A DNA stretch of 64,000 nt, from positions 248,001-312,000 of the forward strand of contig NZ_JBAHUQ010000001.1 of NCBI RefSeq assembly GCF_036689865.1, in the 5' to 3' direction. The DNA comes from Magnetococcus sp. PR-3. GTDB lineage: Bacteria; Pseudomonadota; Magnetococcia; Magnetococcales; Magnetococcaceae. The position numbers and the translations under genes are program-made. Each line of letters starts with the position of its first letter. Position 1 is the first letter of the stretch. Positions 47,208 through 56,710 of the stretch are shown here, in pieces. Under the pieces are notes generated by a model that did not search any database, was not told the DNA's origin, and was given only the letters and a program-made list of their open reading frames with translations.

Positions 47208-49820
47208 ATGGAAAACATCATCAAACTACCTGTAGCCTCAGGCCTTTTTTGGGTTGAGATCGCCAAAGCAGATGTACGTATTCTCTGTGGTTGCCCAATG
47301 GATAGTGTCAAACACCTGATTAAAAGAGGGCTCATTCTCTCTAAAGAGCGTGATGGTAGCACCTATGAAACAGGCCCTAATGCTATTTTACTCTCTGATA
47401 TTATGCTACAGAACGGAGAACTAGCCAACCTAGGTGAGTTTCCTGTTTTACAGATGCTTTACCGCCAAGGGCTAATCCTACCTGGCCACCCCAATAATAC
47501 CGGTGTAAAACCCCTGCTTATTGGCTCTGCTGAGCAGGTCAACGCCCAGCTACAGTACATCTACCGGGGTAATTATGGTCTCGTCTCTAAAGAAGAGATC
47601 ATGAAAACGGGTATTGATGCCCAAACAGCCGATGAGATGATGCGCCTTAAATTAAGGTTCGCCTTTGGTGCCATCCGACCCAGCAGTGATCTACTGGAAA
47701 GCCGTATTGTTACAGGTGAGCCCATTGAGATCCGCAACGGTGTGACCATAGAGCGACTGAAAACCAACCATTTTTGTATCCGCTATGCAGATGAACAGGT
47801 CGAGGTCAATTTAAACCTACAGCCAGGTCAAGCTTATGAGTCGGCTTACCCGCTGGGTTTTCAGAAAATTCAACGGGAATATTTTGGGGTTATCCACTCC
47901 GGTGAAGGGGATGGGTGGGATGTTAACCGTCCAAGCATGTCCAGCATCCTCATGTTCCAGGGAAAAATCTATCTGATTGATGCAGGTCCAAACATTCACT
48001 ATAACCTCACTGCGCTAGGCATAGGGGTTGATGAGGTTGAAGGGGTGTTTCAAACCCATGCTCATGATGACCACATGGCGGGCATTACCACCCTTATGCG
48101 TGCAGGGCACCGCATAAAATTTTATGCCACGCCACTGATCCGTGCCAGTGTGGAGAAAAAAATCTCTGCCCTTCTCACCATGGAAGAGGAGCGCTTTGGT
48201 GAATTTTTTGAGGTGTGTGATCTGGAGTTTGACCAATGGAATAATATTGAGGGGTTAGAGGCACAGCCTATTTTCTCCCCTCACCCGGTAGAAACAAATA
48301 TCTTTATTTTCCGTACCATGGCACCTGAAGGCTACAAAACCTACGCCCATTTTGCAGATATTGTTGCCTTGGATGTCTTAGAGGGCATGGTGACGGATGA
48401 TGATCAAGCACCAGGCATAAGCCGTGCCTACTTTGACACGGTTAAAGCCGCTTACCTGACCGAGGTAAATCTAAAAAAAATTGATATTGGTGGCGGCATG
48501 ATCCACGGCGTTGCCAAAGACTTTAAGGAAGATCAGTCGGATAAAATTTTGCTCTCTCACACCGCATTTGAGCTGAGTGATGAAGAGAAAGAGATTGGAT
48601 CCAACTCACCCCACGGCTTTACGGATACGCTCATGTCCAGCGTGACCGACCCGGCCCGGCGCAGCGCCTTTAACTATATACAACGCTACTATCCGGATGC
48701 ACCAATCTACCAACTCCGCTTGATGATCAATAGCCCCATGGTAGAGATTAACCCCGGCACCATTATGCTCAAAGAAGGGGATACCCCACAGACAATTCTG
48801 CTTGTCATTAATGGTGTTGTAGATAAAATTCGCACCCAAAACCAGTTTTACAGCCAAATTTCTTCGGGCTCCATGGTGGGGGATATTCCCGGCCTGTTTG
48901 GACTACCGTCAGATTACACCTACCGGACCTCGAGCTTTGTACGTGCGATCGAGCTCCCTGCCCCACTCTATACTGAGTTTGTTAAACGGAATAACTACTA
49001 CCCAAAAATTGAAAAAGCCTGGGAAAACCATGCTTTTTTAGAGACAACCCACCTGTTGGGAGAGGGTATTCCCTACACCACGCTTTTTCATATTATTGAT
49101 GCCCTTGAAATTCGTGAGAGTGCGGCAGGCACCTTAATCGCATGTGATGACCCATCCAACCTATACTTGTTAAAAACCGGAAGTGCACAACGGCGGGTGG
49201 GTGGTCAGTTACTCGACCATTTGCAGGCGGGGGACTATTTTGGTGAAGAGACCTCTATTTTTGATGTACCCAGTCTCTACCAAATTCAAATTGAGGAACC
49301 AACCACACTGGTGGTTATTCCTGCCAAACTGCTAAAGAACATACCTATTGTGCGCTGGAAGCTGTTTGAGTCGTACCAAAAGCGCATTCAAAAAGTGTTG
49401 CATAATGGAAACTTGCACGATGTGCTGTGCTGGAACGATACCTTTAGCGTGCGCATTATGAAAATGGATACCCACCACAAAAAGCTGATAGAGATTGCCA
49501 ACAGTGTCATGGAGGCTATTCGCACGGGCTCGGAACCCGCCATGCTGAATCAAACCCTACAGGCGCTCTCAGACTATACCCATTTTCACTTTGCTGAAGA
49601 GGAAGGGTTGATGGCCCAATATGCCTATCCAGATTTAAAAAACCATCAAGCCAGACACAAGCTTTTGCTTGAGCAACTGGCAGATTTTTCAAAGCGTATT
49701 GCCCATGAAGGTATCTCTGTTAAAGAGTTTCAACATTTCATGAAGCTCTGGCTTATTCAACATATCCATCAAGAAGATCGCTTGTATGCGACTTACCTCA
49801 ATGAAAAAGGGATCTATTAA
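47208..49820 (+). CDS. Fusion of MBL-fold hydrolase, cyclic-nucleotide-binding modules and hemerythrin
   Basis: 870-residue soluble protein. Residues 1 to about 215 match no family I recognise. A metallo-beta-lactamase-fold domain (about 225-500) has the metal motif THAHDDH (H284, H286, D288, H289), with later candidate ligands in SPHPVET, ADIVALD and LLSHTAF. Two cyclic-nucleotide-binding-like beta rolls follow (about 505-615, PGTIMLKEGDTPQTILLVI; about 625-735, LQAGDYFGEETSIFD). A bacteriohemerythrin domain spans 742-870 (WNDTFSVRI, DTHHKK, HFHFAEEE, HQARH, HIHQED) with all expected diiron ligands. Hemerythrin domains bind O2, so an oxygen-responsive enzyme or signalling switch is plausible. 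The terminator at 49826 ends the gene. The antiporter gene is divergent. Confidence 0.85.
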   Translation: MENIIKLPVASGLFWVEIAKADVRILCGCPMDSVKHLIKRGLILSKERDGSTYETGPNAILLSDIMLQNGELANLGEFPVLQMLYRQGLILPGHPNNTGVKPLLIGSAEQVNAQLQYIYRGNYGLVSKEEIMKTGIDAQTADEMMRLKLRFAFGAIRPSSDLLESRIVTGEPIEIRNGVTIERLKTNHFCIRYADEQVEVNLNLQPGQAYESAYPLGFQKIQREYFGVIHSGEGDGWDVNRPSMSSILMFQGKIYLIDAGPNIHYNLTALGIGVDEVEGVFQTHAHDDHMAGITTLMRAGHRIKFYATPLIRASVEKKISALLTMEEERFGEFFEVCDLEFDQWNNIEGLEAQPIFSPHPVETNIFIFRTMAPEGYKTYAHFADIVALDVLEGMVTDDDQAPGISRAYFDTVKAAYLTEVNLKKIDIGGGMIHGVAKDFKEDQSDKILLSHTAFELSDEEKEIGSNSPHGFTDTLMSSVTDPARRSAFNYIQRYYPDAPIYQLRLMINSPMVEINPGTIMLKEGDTPQTILLVINGVVDKIRTQNQFYSQISSGSMVGDIPGLFGLPSDYTYRTSSFVRAIELPAPLYTEFVKRNNYYPKIEKAWENHAFLETTHLLGEGIPYTTLFHIIDALEIRESAAGTLIACDDPSNLYLLKTGSAQRRVGGQLLDHLQAGDYFGEETSIFDVPSLYQIQIEEPTTLVVIPAKLLKNIPIVRWKLFESYQKRIQKVLHNGNLHDVLCWNDTFSVRIMKMDTHHKKLIEIANSVMEAIRTGSEPAMLNQTLQALSDYTHFHFAEEEGLMAQYAYPDLKNHQARHKLLLEQLADFSKRIAHEGISVKEFQHFMKLWLIQHIHQEDRLYATYLNEKGIY

Positions 49821-49825
49821 CCCCC

Positions 49826-49860
49826 AAAAAAAAGCCTGACCAACTGGTCAGGCTTTTTTT
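49826..49860. terminator. Bidirectional Rho-independent terminator
   Basis: An A-run, GCCTGACC-AACT-GGTCAGGC and then seven or more T residues form a textbook hairpin. The flanking A and T runs let it work for both the MBL/hemerythrin gene and the convergent chemoreceptor gene. Confidence 0.93.
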
Positions 49861-49874
49861 GATTCTAAAGAATA

Positions 49875-52835
49875 TCAGTCATAGATCATGGTCTCGATGT
49901 ACAGTTCGTCGAGTTGATCAAACATTTTTCGACGTAATGCATCAAACTCACTGTAACGCTCCTGAGCTTCTTCTCTTTTTCCTTCTTTAACAAGATGAAC
50001 AATCTCTTTGGCCGCGCTGTGTACCTCTCTATGGCTCTGCTCTAGCTGTTTGAACAAAGGCAGATCCCCAAGCTGACTTTGGCCATCACCATAATACCAA
50101 AGCCCCAACTCACAGAGGGTATGATCGGTAAAGACCGATTCATCAAGCTTACCGTGCCCCCGGATCATATCAATCAACGCTTCTAACCAAGCAAGGTGAG
50201 ACTGTTTAACAGAGGAAATATCAAACAGAGGTCGCCCAACGTGGAATTGACTTTCAGCTTTCGCCAGCGCTTCACTGGTCTCTTTAGCCACCTGAACCAG
50301 TGTTGAGGAGGCATCGACCTGCCCCCCGAGGTAGTTCGCTTGGTCCATAGAGCGCAACATGGTTTTTTGAACCGATGCCGAGGCTGAAAAGACCTGTGAG
50401 GTAAACTCTTTGGTGCGATTCATGTGGCTAACAACCACATCTGATATTTGAGAAACCGTCTGAGCACCTGCCGCCATCTGTTCCGTAGAGTTGGCAATTT
50501 CACTGGCTCCATTGGCCGCTTCCAGAGCAGCCCTGGCAACCTCTTGAGATGCACTACTCAATTCACTGGCGTTACGTGTAACCTCCTGATTGGCAAAATC
50601 TACTTGCTCAACAGCATCCACAATTTGAGCCACAGCCCCCGCTTGGGCATCCATAGCAATTGAGATCTCCTGGTTGATGTTACTGAGATCACCAATTAAA
50701 ACATTAATACCTTCTGTCGCTTCATACGCCTCCGAGGCACGGGTGCGGATCAGAGAGGTTTTTTCATCAATCATCTTCGTAGCGTCAGCGGTTTGTGAGG
50801 CAAGCTCTTTGACCTCATTGGCCACAACGGCAAAGCCCTTACCCGCCTCTCCTGCCCCTGCAGCTTCAATAGCTGCGTTAAGCGCCAACATATTGGTTTG
50901 GTCGGCAATGTTTTTAATCATGCCCACCACTTTACCAATCTCATTGGCGGCAGAAGTTAAACCACCGACCACCTCTTGAGTCGAAGCGGCATTATCACGA
51001 GCTTGACTGGATGTCTGTTCAGCCTGCTCAACCCCTGAACTTACCTGTGTGTTCAGTTCAGACATTTCGCTAGAGATGCTTTGCACCGCATGAATGGAAG
51101 TATTTACAGAACCCAACTGATCATTAACCGCATCAATATTGGAACTCATTTCTTCCGCTGCAGAGGCCATGGTATTCACATTCTGACTGGCCTGTTCCGA
51201 GGCCGCAGCAATGGTATTAATATTTTCTGATAACGCTTGAGCAGTTTCAGTTAGCTCCTCCAAGCTTTTATCAGACTCAGCCATTGTCACAGACAAGGTC
51301 TGAATTTCATTATCAATATCAGCATTTTCCTGAACCACACTACGTGAAAGCTCTTCACTATCTTTTGAAGATTGAGCCAAGGTTGCATTAACCTTGTTTT
51401 GTTCCACAACCACGGCATTCAGCGTATTGGATTGGAGAGAAAGTACCCGCACACTACGCTCCAACCCCTGCTTCATCTGTTGCAGATGGAACGCCACAGA
51501 ACCTTCTTGGCTCGCATGGATCTTAACCGACATATCCCCTTGGCTGATTTTCTGGAATATGCGAATCAGCTCACCTAACTCAATCCCCAACTGACTAAGA
51601 ATACCCCGCACAATAAACAGTGCTAACAGAATCCCCACCACGCCAGCCATCCCACCCATGGATCGAGAAAAGATAACCAGTGCAGAGATGGTTTCATCCG
51701 TCTCTGTTTGGATCTGTTGTTTATGTTTTTTCACCTGCTGATCAAGCTGCTTGATCAGTGGTTCAATTTTATGGACCGCATCACGCATATGGCCAATGTC
51801 GTTACTCAACTGCCCATTTACTGTGACAAGGGCTTTGAAGCTGGTGTGATAGCGCTCAACAATCTGTTGAATGTTCTTTTTAGAGGCTTCAGGGATGCTT
51901 GACGCTTTAGTCCCCTCCACAATTAAACTGGCTTCTTTAGCGAGCCGGGTAATGTATTTGTCTGTACCACGGGCCAAATAATCTTTTTCATGTCGGCGCA
52001 TCATTAAATAATGCTTCCAAACGTTTTGAATATAGTACTTGGTGAGTTGCTTGCCGATGATACCGGCCATTTTACTCATATTTTTATAAATGGGTTCATT
52101 AACTTCAGGAATGGTACCACTTTGGCGACGGGTCACATAGGCAACGACAGCTTGTTGATAGGCTGTGCCAGAGTCTATAAGCGTTTTTTTAATGGCATCG
52201 GAAAGAGAGGATTTTTCAACATGTTGTTTATAGGAGGCATAATCCTTATCCCATTTTCCAACATATTTATCTAACCCACGGACGACATAGTCCTTTTCGC
52301 GGCGGCGCATAGAGAGAAGGTCAATCCAGATCTGAGCCGAATCATAATCTGACAACATAGTCTCTAGATCATGCGCAGCTTGTCGGAATGTCCCTTGTAG
52401 GCCCTGCTTCTCATTCAAACCTTTGCGCTGCCAACCAGCGATCACCTGTTCAAAGGTCGCATGATAAGCATCAATCGCTGTTTGAACCTGACCCGCAATG
52501 TTAACAATGCCTGCTTCATCAAGGCTTTTAGCCAGTTTTGCAAGGTTTGTACTATGCTTTTTAACACACGCAACCTGCTTGGCCACGCGGCCTTGATATT
52601 TGGTATTTTTACGTAACAAAAAATCTTTTTCAGAGCGACGGGCTTGCAGCATGCAACTGTTGATCAACATGCCAATATGATCCATCTCAGCGTAACGATC
52701 CATAACTTCGATAGCATCATGTTGATCTTGCACGGCCAGATCGTACGTCCCCCCTACCAGAATCAGCGCCAAGACCAATACTGTGGTTAAGATACCCAGC
52801 CTCATCCCTAACGTTAATTGCCGAAACCAGTCCAT
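49875..52835 (-). CDS. Methyl-accepting chemotaxis protein with triplicated sensor motif and CZB domain
   Basis: 986-residue chemoreceptor. TM1 (about 11-30) is followed by a long periplasmic helical region (to about 395) holding three copies of the motif RRxEKDYxxRxxxKY, at residues 66-80, 177-191 and 280-294. The motif is characteristic of HBM-type (helical bimodular) sensors, which normally have two bundles. TM2 (about 398-415), HAMP, and a signalling domain with the hairpin tip [22 protein letters not shown] (about 650) follow. The C terminus is a chemoreceptor zinc-binding (CZB) domain (about 855-975) with HTLCELGLWYYGDG and flanking histidines as zinc ligands. CZB domains sense Zn2+ or hypochlorous acid. 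The gene is monocistronic. Confidence 0.92.
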   Translation of the reverse strand: MDWFRQLTLGMRLGILTTVLVLALILVGGTYDLAVQDQHDAIEVMDRYAEMDHIGMLINSCMLQARRSEKDFLLRKNTKYQGRVAKQVACVKKHSTNLAKLAKSLDEAGIVNIAGQVQTAIDAYHATFEQVIAGWQRKGLNEKQGLQGTFRQAAHDLETMLSDYDSAQIWIDLLSMRRREKDYVVRGLDKYVGKWDKDYASYKQHVEKSSLSDAIKKTLIDSGTAYQQAVVAYVTRRQSGTIPEVNEPIYKNMSKMAGIIGKQLTKYYIQNVWKHYLMMRRHEKDYLARGTDKYITRLAKEASLIVEGTKASSIPEASKKNIQQIVERYHTSFKALVTVNGQLSNDIGHMRDAVHKIEPLIKQLDQQVKKHKQQIQTETDETISALVIFSRSMGGMAGVVGILLALFIVRGILSQLGIELGELIRIFQKISQGDMSVKIHASQEGSVAFHLQQMKQGLERSVRVLSLQSNTLNAVVVEQNKVNATLAQSSKDSEELSRSVVQENADIDNEIQTLSVTMAESDKSLEELTETAQALSENINTIAAASEQASQNVNTMASAAEEMSSNIDAVNDQLGSVNTSIHAVQSISSEMSELNTQVSSGVEQAEQTSSQARDNAASTQEVVGGLTSAANEIGKVVGMIKNIADQTNMLALNAAIEAAGAGEAGKGFAVVANEVKELASQTADATKMIDEKTSLIRTRASEAYEATEGINVLIGDLSNINQEISIAMDAQAGAVAQIVDAVEQVDFANQEVTRNASELSSASQEVARAALEAANGASEIANSTEQMAAGAQTVSQISDVVVSHMNRTKEFTSQVFSASASVQKTMLRSMDQANYLGGQVDASSTLVQVAKETSEALAKAESQFHVGRPLFDISSVKQSHLAWLEALIDMIRGHGKLDESVFTDHTLCELGLWYYGDGQSQLGDLPLFKQLEQSHREVHSAAKEIVHLVKEGKREEAQERYSEFDALRRKMFDQLDELYIETMIYD

Positions 52836-52968
52836 TTTATCCCTCTTCTATCGTCACAATTTTTATGAAAATCCATCCAGCAAAGTAACACAACATGACT
52901 TAATTTCCCTCTATAAAATTAGTTAAATCACTGCAAAAGCACTTTTATTTTAAGATCTTAGCAGTATA

Positions 52969-54177
52969 TTATTTTATAGAGATCAAAGATTCCCAGGTTT
53001 TCAGCATCTCCTCCCTCGCAAAAAGCTCTTGGCTTAACACCAAGGCGCGCCTACCCATTTCTTCACATAAATCAATATCTTGACTCAACTCAACTACAGC
53101 GCGATATAAATTTTCTGCATCATTTGGGTGAAAAACTAACCCACACTGATAGGCTAAAATCAGTTGCGCCATCTCGCTTTTAGGATCACCAATAAAAATG
53201 ACACCGCGCCCTGCCTGAAGGATGCCACAGAGCTTACTAGGGAAGATCAATCCTTCCATTTCTGGGGTAAGCGATACCAAATGCAGGTCTGCGACTTTTA
53301 ATGTTTGGTTGAGATTTTCCTGTGACTGGTACGGCTGAAACTGAACCGTATCCCCTTGCAGGTCGGAGAGCCTTTGAAAAAGCGCTTCACGCTTAGGCCC
53401 CCCCCCAATAAAAAGCCATTGTATCCGAGTTTGACCCGCTGTTTTCTCTACCACCTCTGCCAACGCATCAAACAGATGAGCCCGACCCATATTGCCCGAA
53501 TAGGCGAGGACAAAACGATGTTCTAAAGCCCACTGTTCCCGATAGGGGTTGGGCTGATCATCAGCAACATCGATAACAGGCGTGATCGACCAGTTATAGA
53601 TGAGATGCAGTTTGCTTGAAGCAACCCCCTCTTGCTGTAGGCGCTGTTTCATAGCTTTACTAATTACAACATTTGAATACGCATGTTTTAAGGAAGCGTT
53701 TCGGATCCACTGCAAAGGGGTTTGCAACCCTGACCAAGGAAGTTTAGGGAGCAGATAAACAGCGACTTCGGGGAATAAATCTTGAACCCAGTTGATAACA
53801 CGAAACCCTTTTAAAAAAGAGACAAGGGTAACGATCACTGAAATTAAGGGGGGGTCTGTTTTGGCAACAACACAATCATGGCGCCCCGCAAGCCACAGTA
53901 ATTTCCATGCGGCAAAGAGGTAAAAGCTCAGATAATCCAACCCACGTCCCAAAAGATGGCGCCGCCCAAAACGAAAACCGAATACACGATGTACCTCAAC
54001 ACCATCGACCTGTTCGTAAGCGACAAGAGGCGCCCCCCCCTCATAACGTTGTCGACTGGTAATAATATGGACAGTTTGCCCCTGCTGAGCCAGATAACGG
54101 CTCAGATCGGTCAACAGTTGGCTGGTTGCAGAATGATCTGGGGCAAAAAATCGATTTACAAAGATCAAGCGCGCCAT
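52969..54177 (-). CDS. Family 4 glycosyltransferase (WbuB-like)
   Basis: 402-residue GT-B glycosyltransferase. The N-terminal domain has LIFVNRFFAPDHSATSQLL and a long hydrophobic region (about 88-125) that may attach it to the membrane (WKLLWLAGRHDCVVAKTDPP). The C-terminal nucleotide-sugar domain has LAYSGNMGRAHLFDAL, FIGGGPKREAL and the acidic E-x7-E equivalent around TPEMEGLIFPSKLCGILQAG. It is the last gene of the minus-strand polysaccharide operon, 76 bp after the Wzy-like gene. The sugar donor and acceptor are unknown. Confidence 0.88.
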   Translation of the reverse strand: MARLIFVNRFFAPDHSATSQLLTDLSRYLAQQGQTVHIITSRQRYEGGAPLVAYEQVDGVEVHRVFGFRFGRRHLLGRGLDYLSFYLFAAWKLLWLAGRHDCVVAKTDPPLISVIVTLVSFLKGFRVINWVQDLFPEVAVYLLPKLPWSGLQTPLQWIRNASLKHAYSNVVISKAMKQRLQQEGVASSKLHLIYNWSITPVIDVADDQPNPYREQWALEHRFVLAYSGNMGRAHLFDALAEVVEKTAGQTRIQWLFIGGGPKREALFQRLSDLQGDTVQFQPYQSQENLNQTLKVADLHLVSLTPEMEGLIFPSKLCGILQAGRGVIFIGDPKSEMAQLILAYQCGLVFHPNDAENLYRAVVELSQDIDLCEEMGRRALVLSQELFAREEMLKTWESLISIK

Positions 54178-54253
54178 ACCTACCGCCCCGTGGTTTAAAG
54201 ACAGACATGAACAAAAAACCGTACCCCATACAGCCAGGGGTCATCGGTCAACA

Positions 54254-55801
54254 TCATACGGAGTCAGAGGGGGTAATACTGGGATAGCTCTTGCTCTTAG
54301 ATCGCCTAGACTTGGAGCGCCCTCCCTCTTTATGCGGTAAATGGGCCGCCACCACCCCCAGGCCAAACATGATGTAGAAGGTAAAGATATTGGCAGGTAT
54401 CTGTAGATTAAAATCAACTAATCCATGGATCAACAGCGCTAACGTTGAAACCAGTGAGGCAAAAAGCACACCCCGCACAAAGGGATCCTGTCGTTTAATA
54501 AACGCACGCGCAATACGGCCCCACAACAGTGCAATACCACTGATCCATAAAACATATCCAACAATGCCATAGTCACTTAAAAACTCTAAGTGATCATTAT
54601 GCACATGATTATAAAATTTCTTTATACTCTCAGGACGATACAGCGGAAAGATAACACTAAAAGACCCCCCACCACTACCAAGCAGCGGATAATCTTTAAT
54701 CTTCTCCTGCACCGCATCATAAACAATAAAGCGGGCCAGCTCTTTTTCCTGAATATTAATGAGGCGTCCCGTTAATTTCTCTAAATTAAACCAAGCGCCC
54801 CCCACCAACGCGATGATCAGAAGCGGTATAAACAGGCGTCGTTCGCGTTTGGATCGGTAGCGCCTAAAAAAGGTCAGTAAAACAACCAAGGCCAAAGCAA
54901 GAAACAGCGCAAGGTTACCGCCACGAGAGAGACTCATGATCATTCCGAACATCATAAGCATGGTCAGGCCTAAGATGAGACCACGGTAACTGCTTAGTTC
55001 ATTGAGCAATGCCTGAAACTTATCCTGAAAGCTCTGCCCCATATCCTTCACATGACGCATCCAAGCAATGGATAACCCCAGCCCAACGGCTATGGTGATC
55101 TCTAAATAACCCGCAAAATGGTTCCGGTTAACATAGGTACCTGTTAAAAAATTTTGCTTTTCTCGTGTTATCAGCTCTTGTAACCATAAGACAAGGTAAC
55201 CATCGTCATGCAAGCTTATAAAACCAAAAATGGTTTGAAAAATACCCGAAGCAAAAAGGGTTAACATCACCCACTTGACGCGTGATCGGCTGTTGACTAA
55301 AACCAGGACAAGCCAAAAAGCCCCCAACCACGCCATCCAGCCTAACCAACTGTTCCAAGCCAGATAAGGATCAATGACCAAAGGTCCCTCAATGGGCAGG
55401 TTGGCAAAACGTCTCAGCTCTACCCCACCTGGAGCAAAAAAGGAGACCAACCGCTCATGCAATGGCACCATCCCCCATAGTGGAACAACACTCCACCCCA
55501 GAAACAGGGTAAGCCACGGCCCTTCCCGATCAAAAATAGCCGGAAGAAGCACACCAGAACGCCACTGTTGAATAATCCACAAAAACAGCAATAAAAAGAT
55601 TGAAGATTCAAGTAAAGAAAGAGACCAGGGACGGTTACTACCCAGTGGAATGGGCGCCCAGAACAAGAGACCTAAAAAAGCAACAAAAAGCCAGCGGTTA
55701 CGGCTCTTTTCATCATGCGAGTCACGATAAAGATCCGGCAGATCATCGGTTTCACGATCTTTTTCCGTCACAGCTCTATTCTCATCCATGGATTCACTCA
55801 C
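54254..55801 (-). CDS. O-antigen ligase / Wzy-type polysaccharide polymerase
   Basis: 515-residue membrane protein with about 12 transmembrane segments. The long periplasmic loop (about 365-415) contains the Wzy_C/WaaL-type motif GSGGGSFSVIFPLYRPESI and HVHNDHLEFLSDYGIVGY, with the conserved histidines of O-antigen ligase-like enzymes. The N terminus (about 1-35) is hydrophilic and acidic, and the C terminus is basic. Given the Wzc-like kinase two genes upstream, polymerisation of an exopolysaccharide repeat unit is more likely than lipid A ligation, but the fold does not distinguish the two. Confidence 0.85.
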   Translation of the reverse strand: MSESMDENRAVTEKDRETDDLPDLYRDSHDEKSRNRWLFVAFLGLLFWAPIPLGSNRPWSLSLLESSIFLLLFLWIIQQWRSGVLLPAIFDREGPWLTLFLGWSVVPLWGMVPLHERLVSFFAPGGVELRRFANLPIEGPLVIDPYLAWNSWLGWMAWLGAFWLVLVLVNSRSRVKWVMLTLFASGIFQTIFGFISLHDDGYLVLWLQELITREKQNFLTGTYVNRNHFAGYLEITIAVGLGLSIAWMRHVKDMGQSFQDKFQALLNELSSYRGLILGLTMLMMFGMIMSLSRGGNLALFLALALVVLLTFFRRYRSKRERRLFIPLLIIALVGGAWFNLEKLTGRLINIQEKELARFIVYDAVQEKIKDYPLLGSGGGSFSVIFPLYRPESIKKFYNHVHNDHLEFLSDYGIVGYVLWISGIALLWGRIARAFIKRQDPFVRGVLFASLVSTLALLIHGLVDFNLQIPANIFTFYIMFGLGVVAAHLPHKEGGRSKSRRSKSKSYPSITPSDSV

Positions 55802-55852
55802 GAACCTACGACCCTTTCATCATCATACTTACCAGAGCCCATTAAGCGGTTG

Positions 55853-56599
55853 CTATCTTAGCCAATGACGCTGTAAGTCAGGATCGCCACGGGTTAGACG
55901 TTCCAACTCATCCCACCGCTGTGTTGACCTTGCTGCTGTTAGTAGCTCAGTTCTATGTAGAGGTTTTGCAAATAGACGGTCACTACTGGCCTGGACTTGA
56001 TGGCGCATTTCACTGGACAGCTGGTCCCAAATACGGTAGCCCAACCGGATAACCCCTAATTGAACACCCGGCTCTAAAGGCGCAAAGATATTAGCCCGCT
56101 CCATATCTTTTTCAATCATACGGATATCCTGACCTAACCGATGCTTAGCTAAGGCCTGATTAATCCAGGGATACCCCCAGGACGGGCGGATTAAGGTAAT
56201 CTGTTTATAGAGCTCTATACTGTTCCGGTAGTGGGCTTTACGGCGCTTCTGTTCACCCGCTAGTGCCGCAAGCCGGATATGATGGGTTCCCATTTTAAAT
56301 AGGTAGTCTGGATTACCAGATTGCCAACTGTCTGCCCGCTCTAACATGTAGAGCGCGTCTTTATAGATCTTATATTTATCATCCCGCTCTTGCGCAAAGG
56401 GCAGCTCTTTTTCGGTAATCTGGTCACTGAGATAGACAAACAGCGTGGCCATACCCGCATGGATGGTTTGGTTCAGTAACCATAAAAAAAACAGCGCGCC
56501 AGCCAGCACCACGACGGTACGAAAACCTGAAAGAGGTACGCGCTTACGTTGACGGCGTTTACGCGAACGTCTTGAATGCCTTGAAGATTTTTCCGACAC
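55853..56599 (-). CDS. Membrane-anchored TPR-like protein of the polysaccharide operon
   Basis: 248-residue protein with a very basic N terminus (residues 5-22, Arg/Lys/Ser rich) before a single membrane segment (about 27-45, TVVVLAGALFFLWLL). The rest is helical, with TPR-like spacing (DALYMLERADSWQSGNPDYLF, SIELYKQITLIRPSWGYPWI). Its position between the kinase and polymerase genes suggests a role in assembly or export of the exopolysaccharide. Similar small TPR-like proteins occur in other Wzx/Wzy-type operons, but I do not recognise a named family with certainty. Confidence 0.7.
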   Translation of the reverse strand: MSEKSSRHSRRSRKRRQRKRVPLSGFRTVVVLAGALFFLWLLNQTIHAGMATLFVYLSDQITEKELPFAQERDDKYKIYKDALYMLERADSWQSGNPDYLFKMGTHHIRLAALAGEQKRRKAHYRNSIELYKQITLIRPSWGYPWINQALAKHRLGQDIRMIEKDMERANIFAPLEPGVQLGVIRLGYRIWDQLSSEMRHQVQASSDRLFAKPLHRTELLTAARSTQRWDELERLTRGDPDLQRHWLR

Positions 56600-56710
56600 G
56601 TAACCAACCTATTCATCGTCAACAAAGTACAAACGGTTTTACCAAGCGCCCATACCATCACAACAAAGGGTTATGGTATATCGGCCACATTCAGATCATC
56701 GCATGGATGA

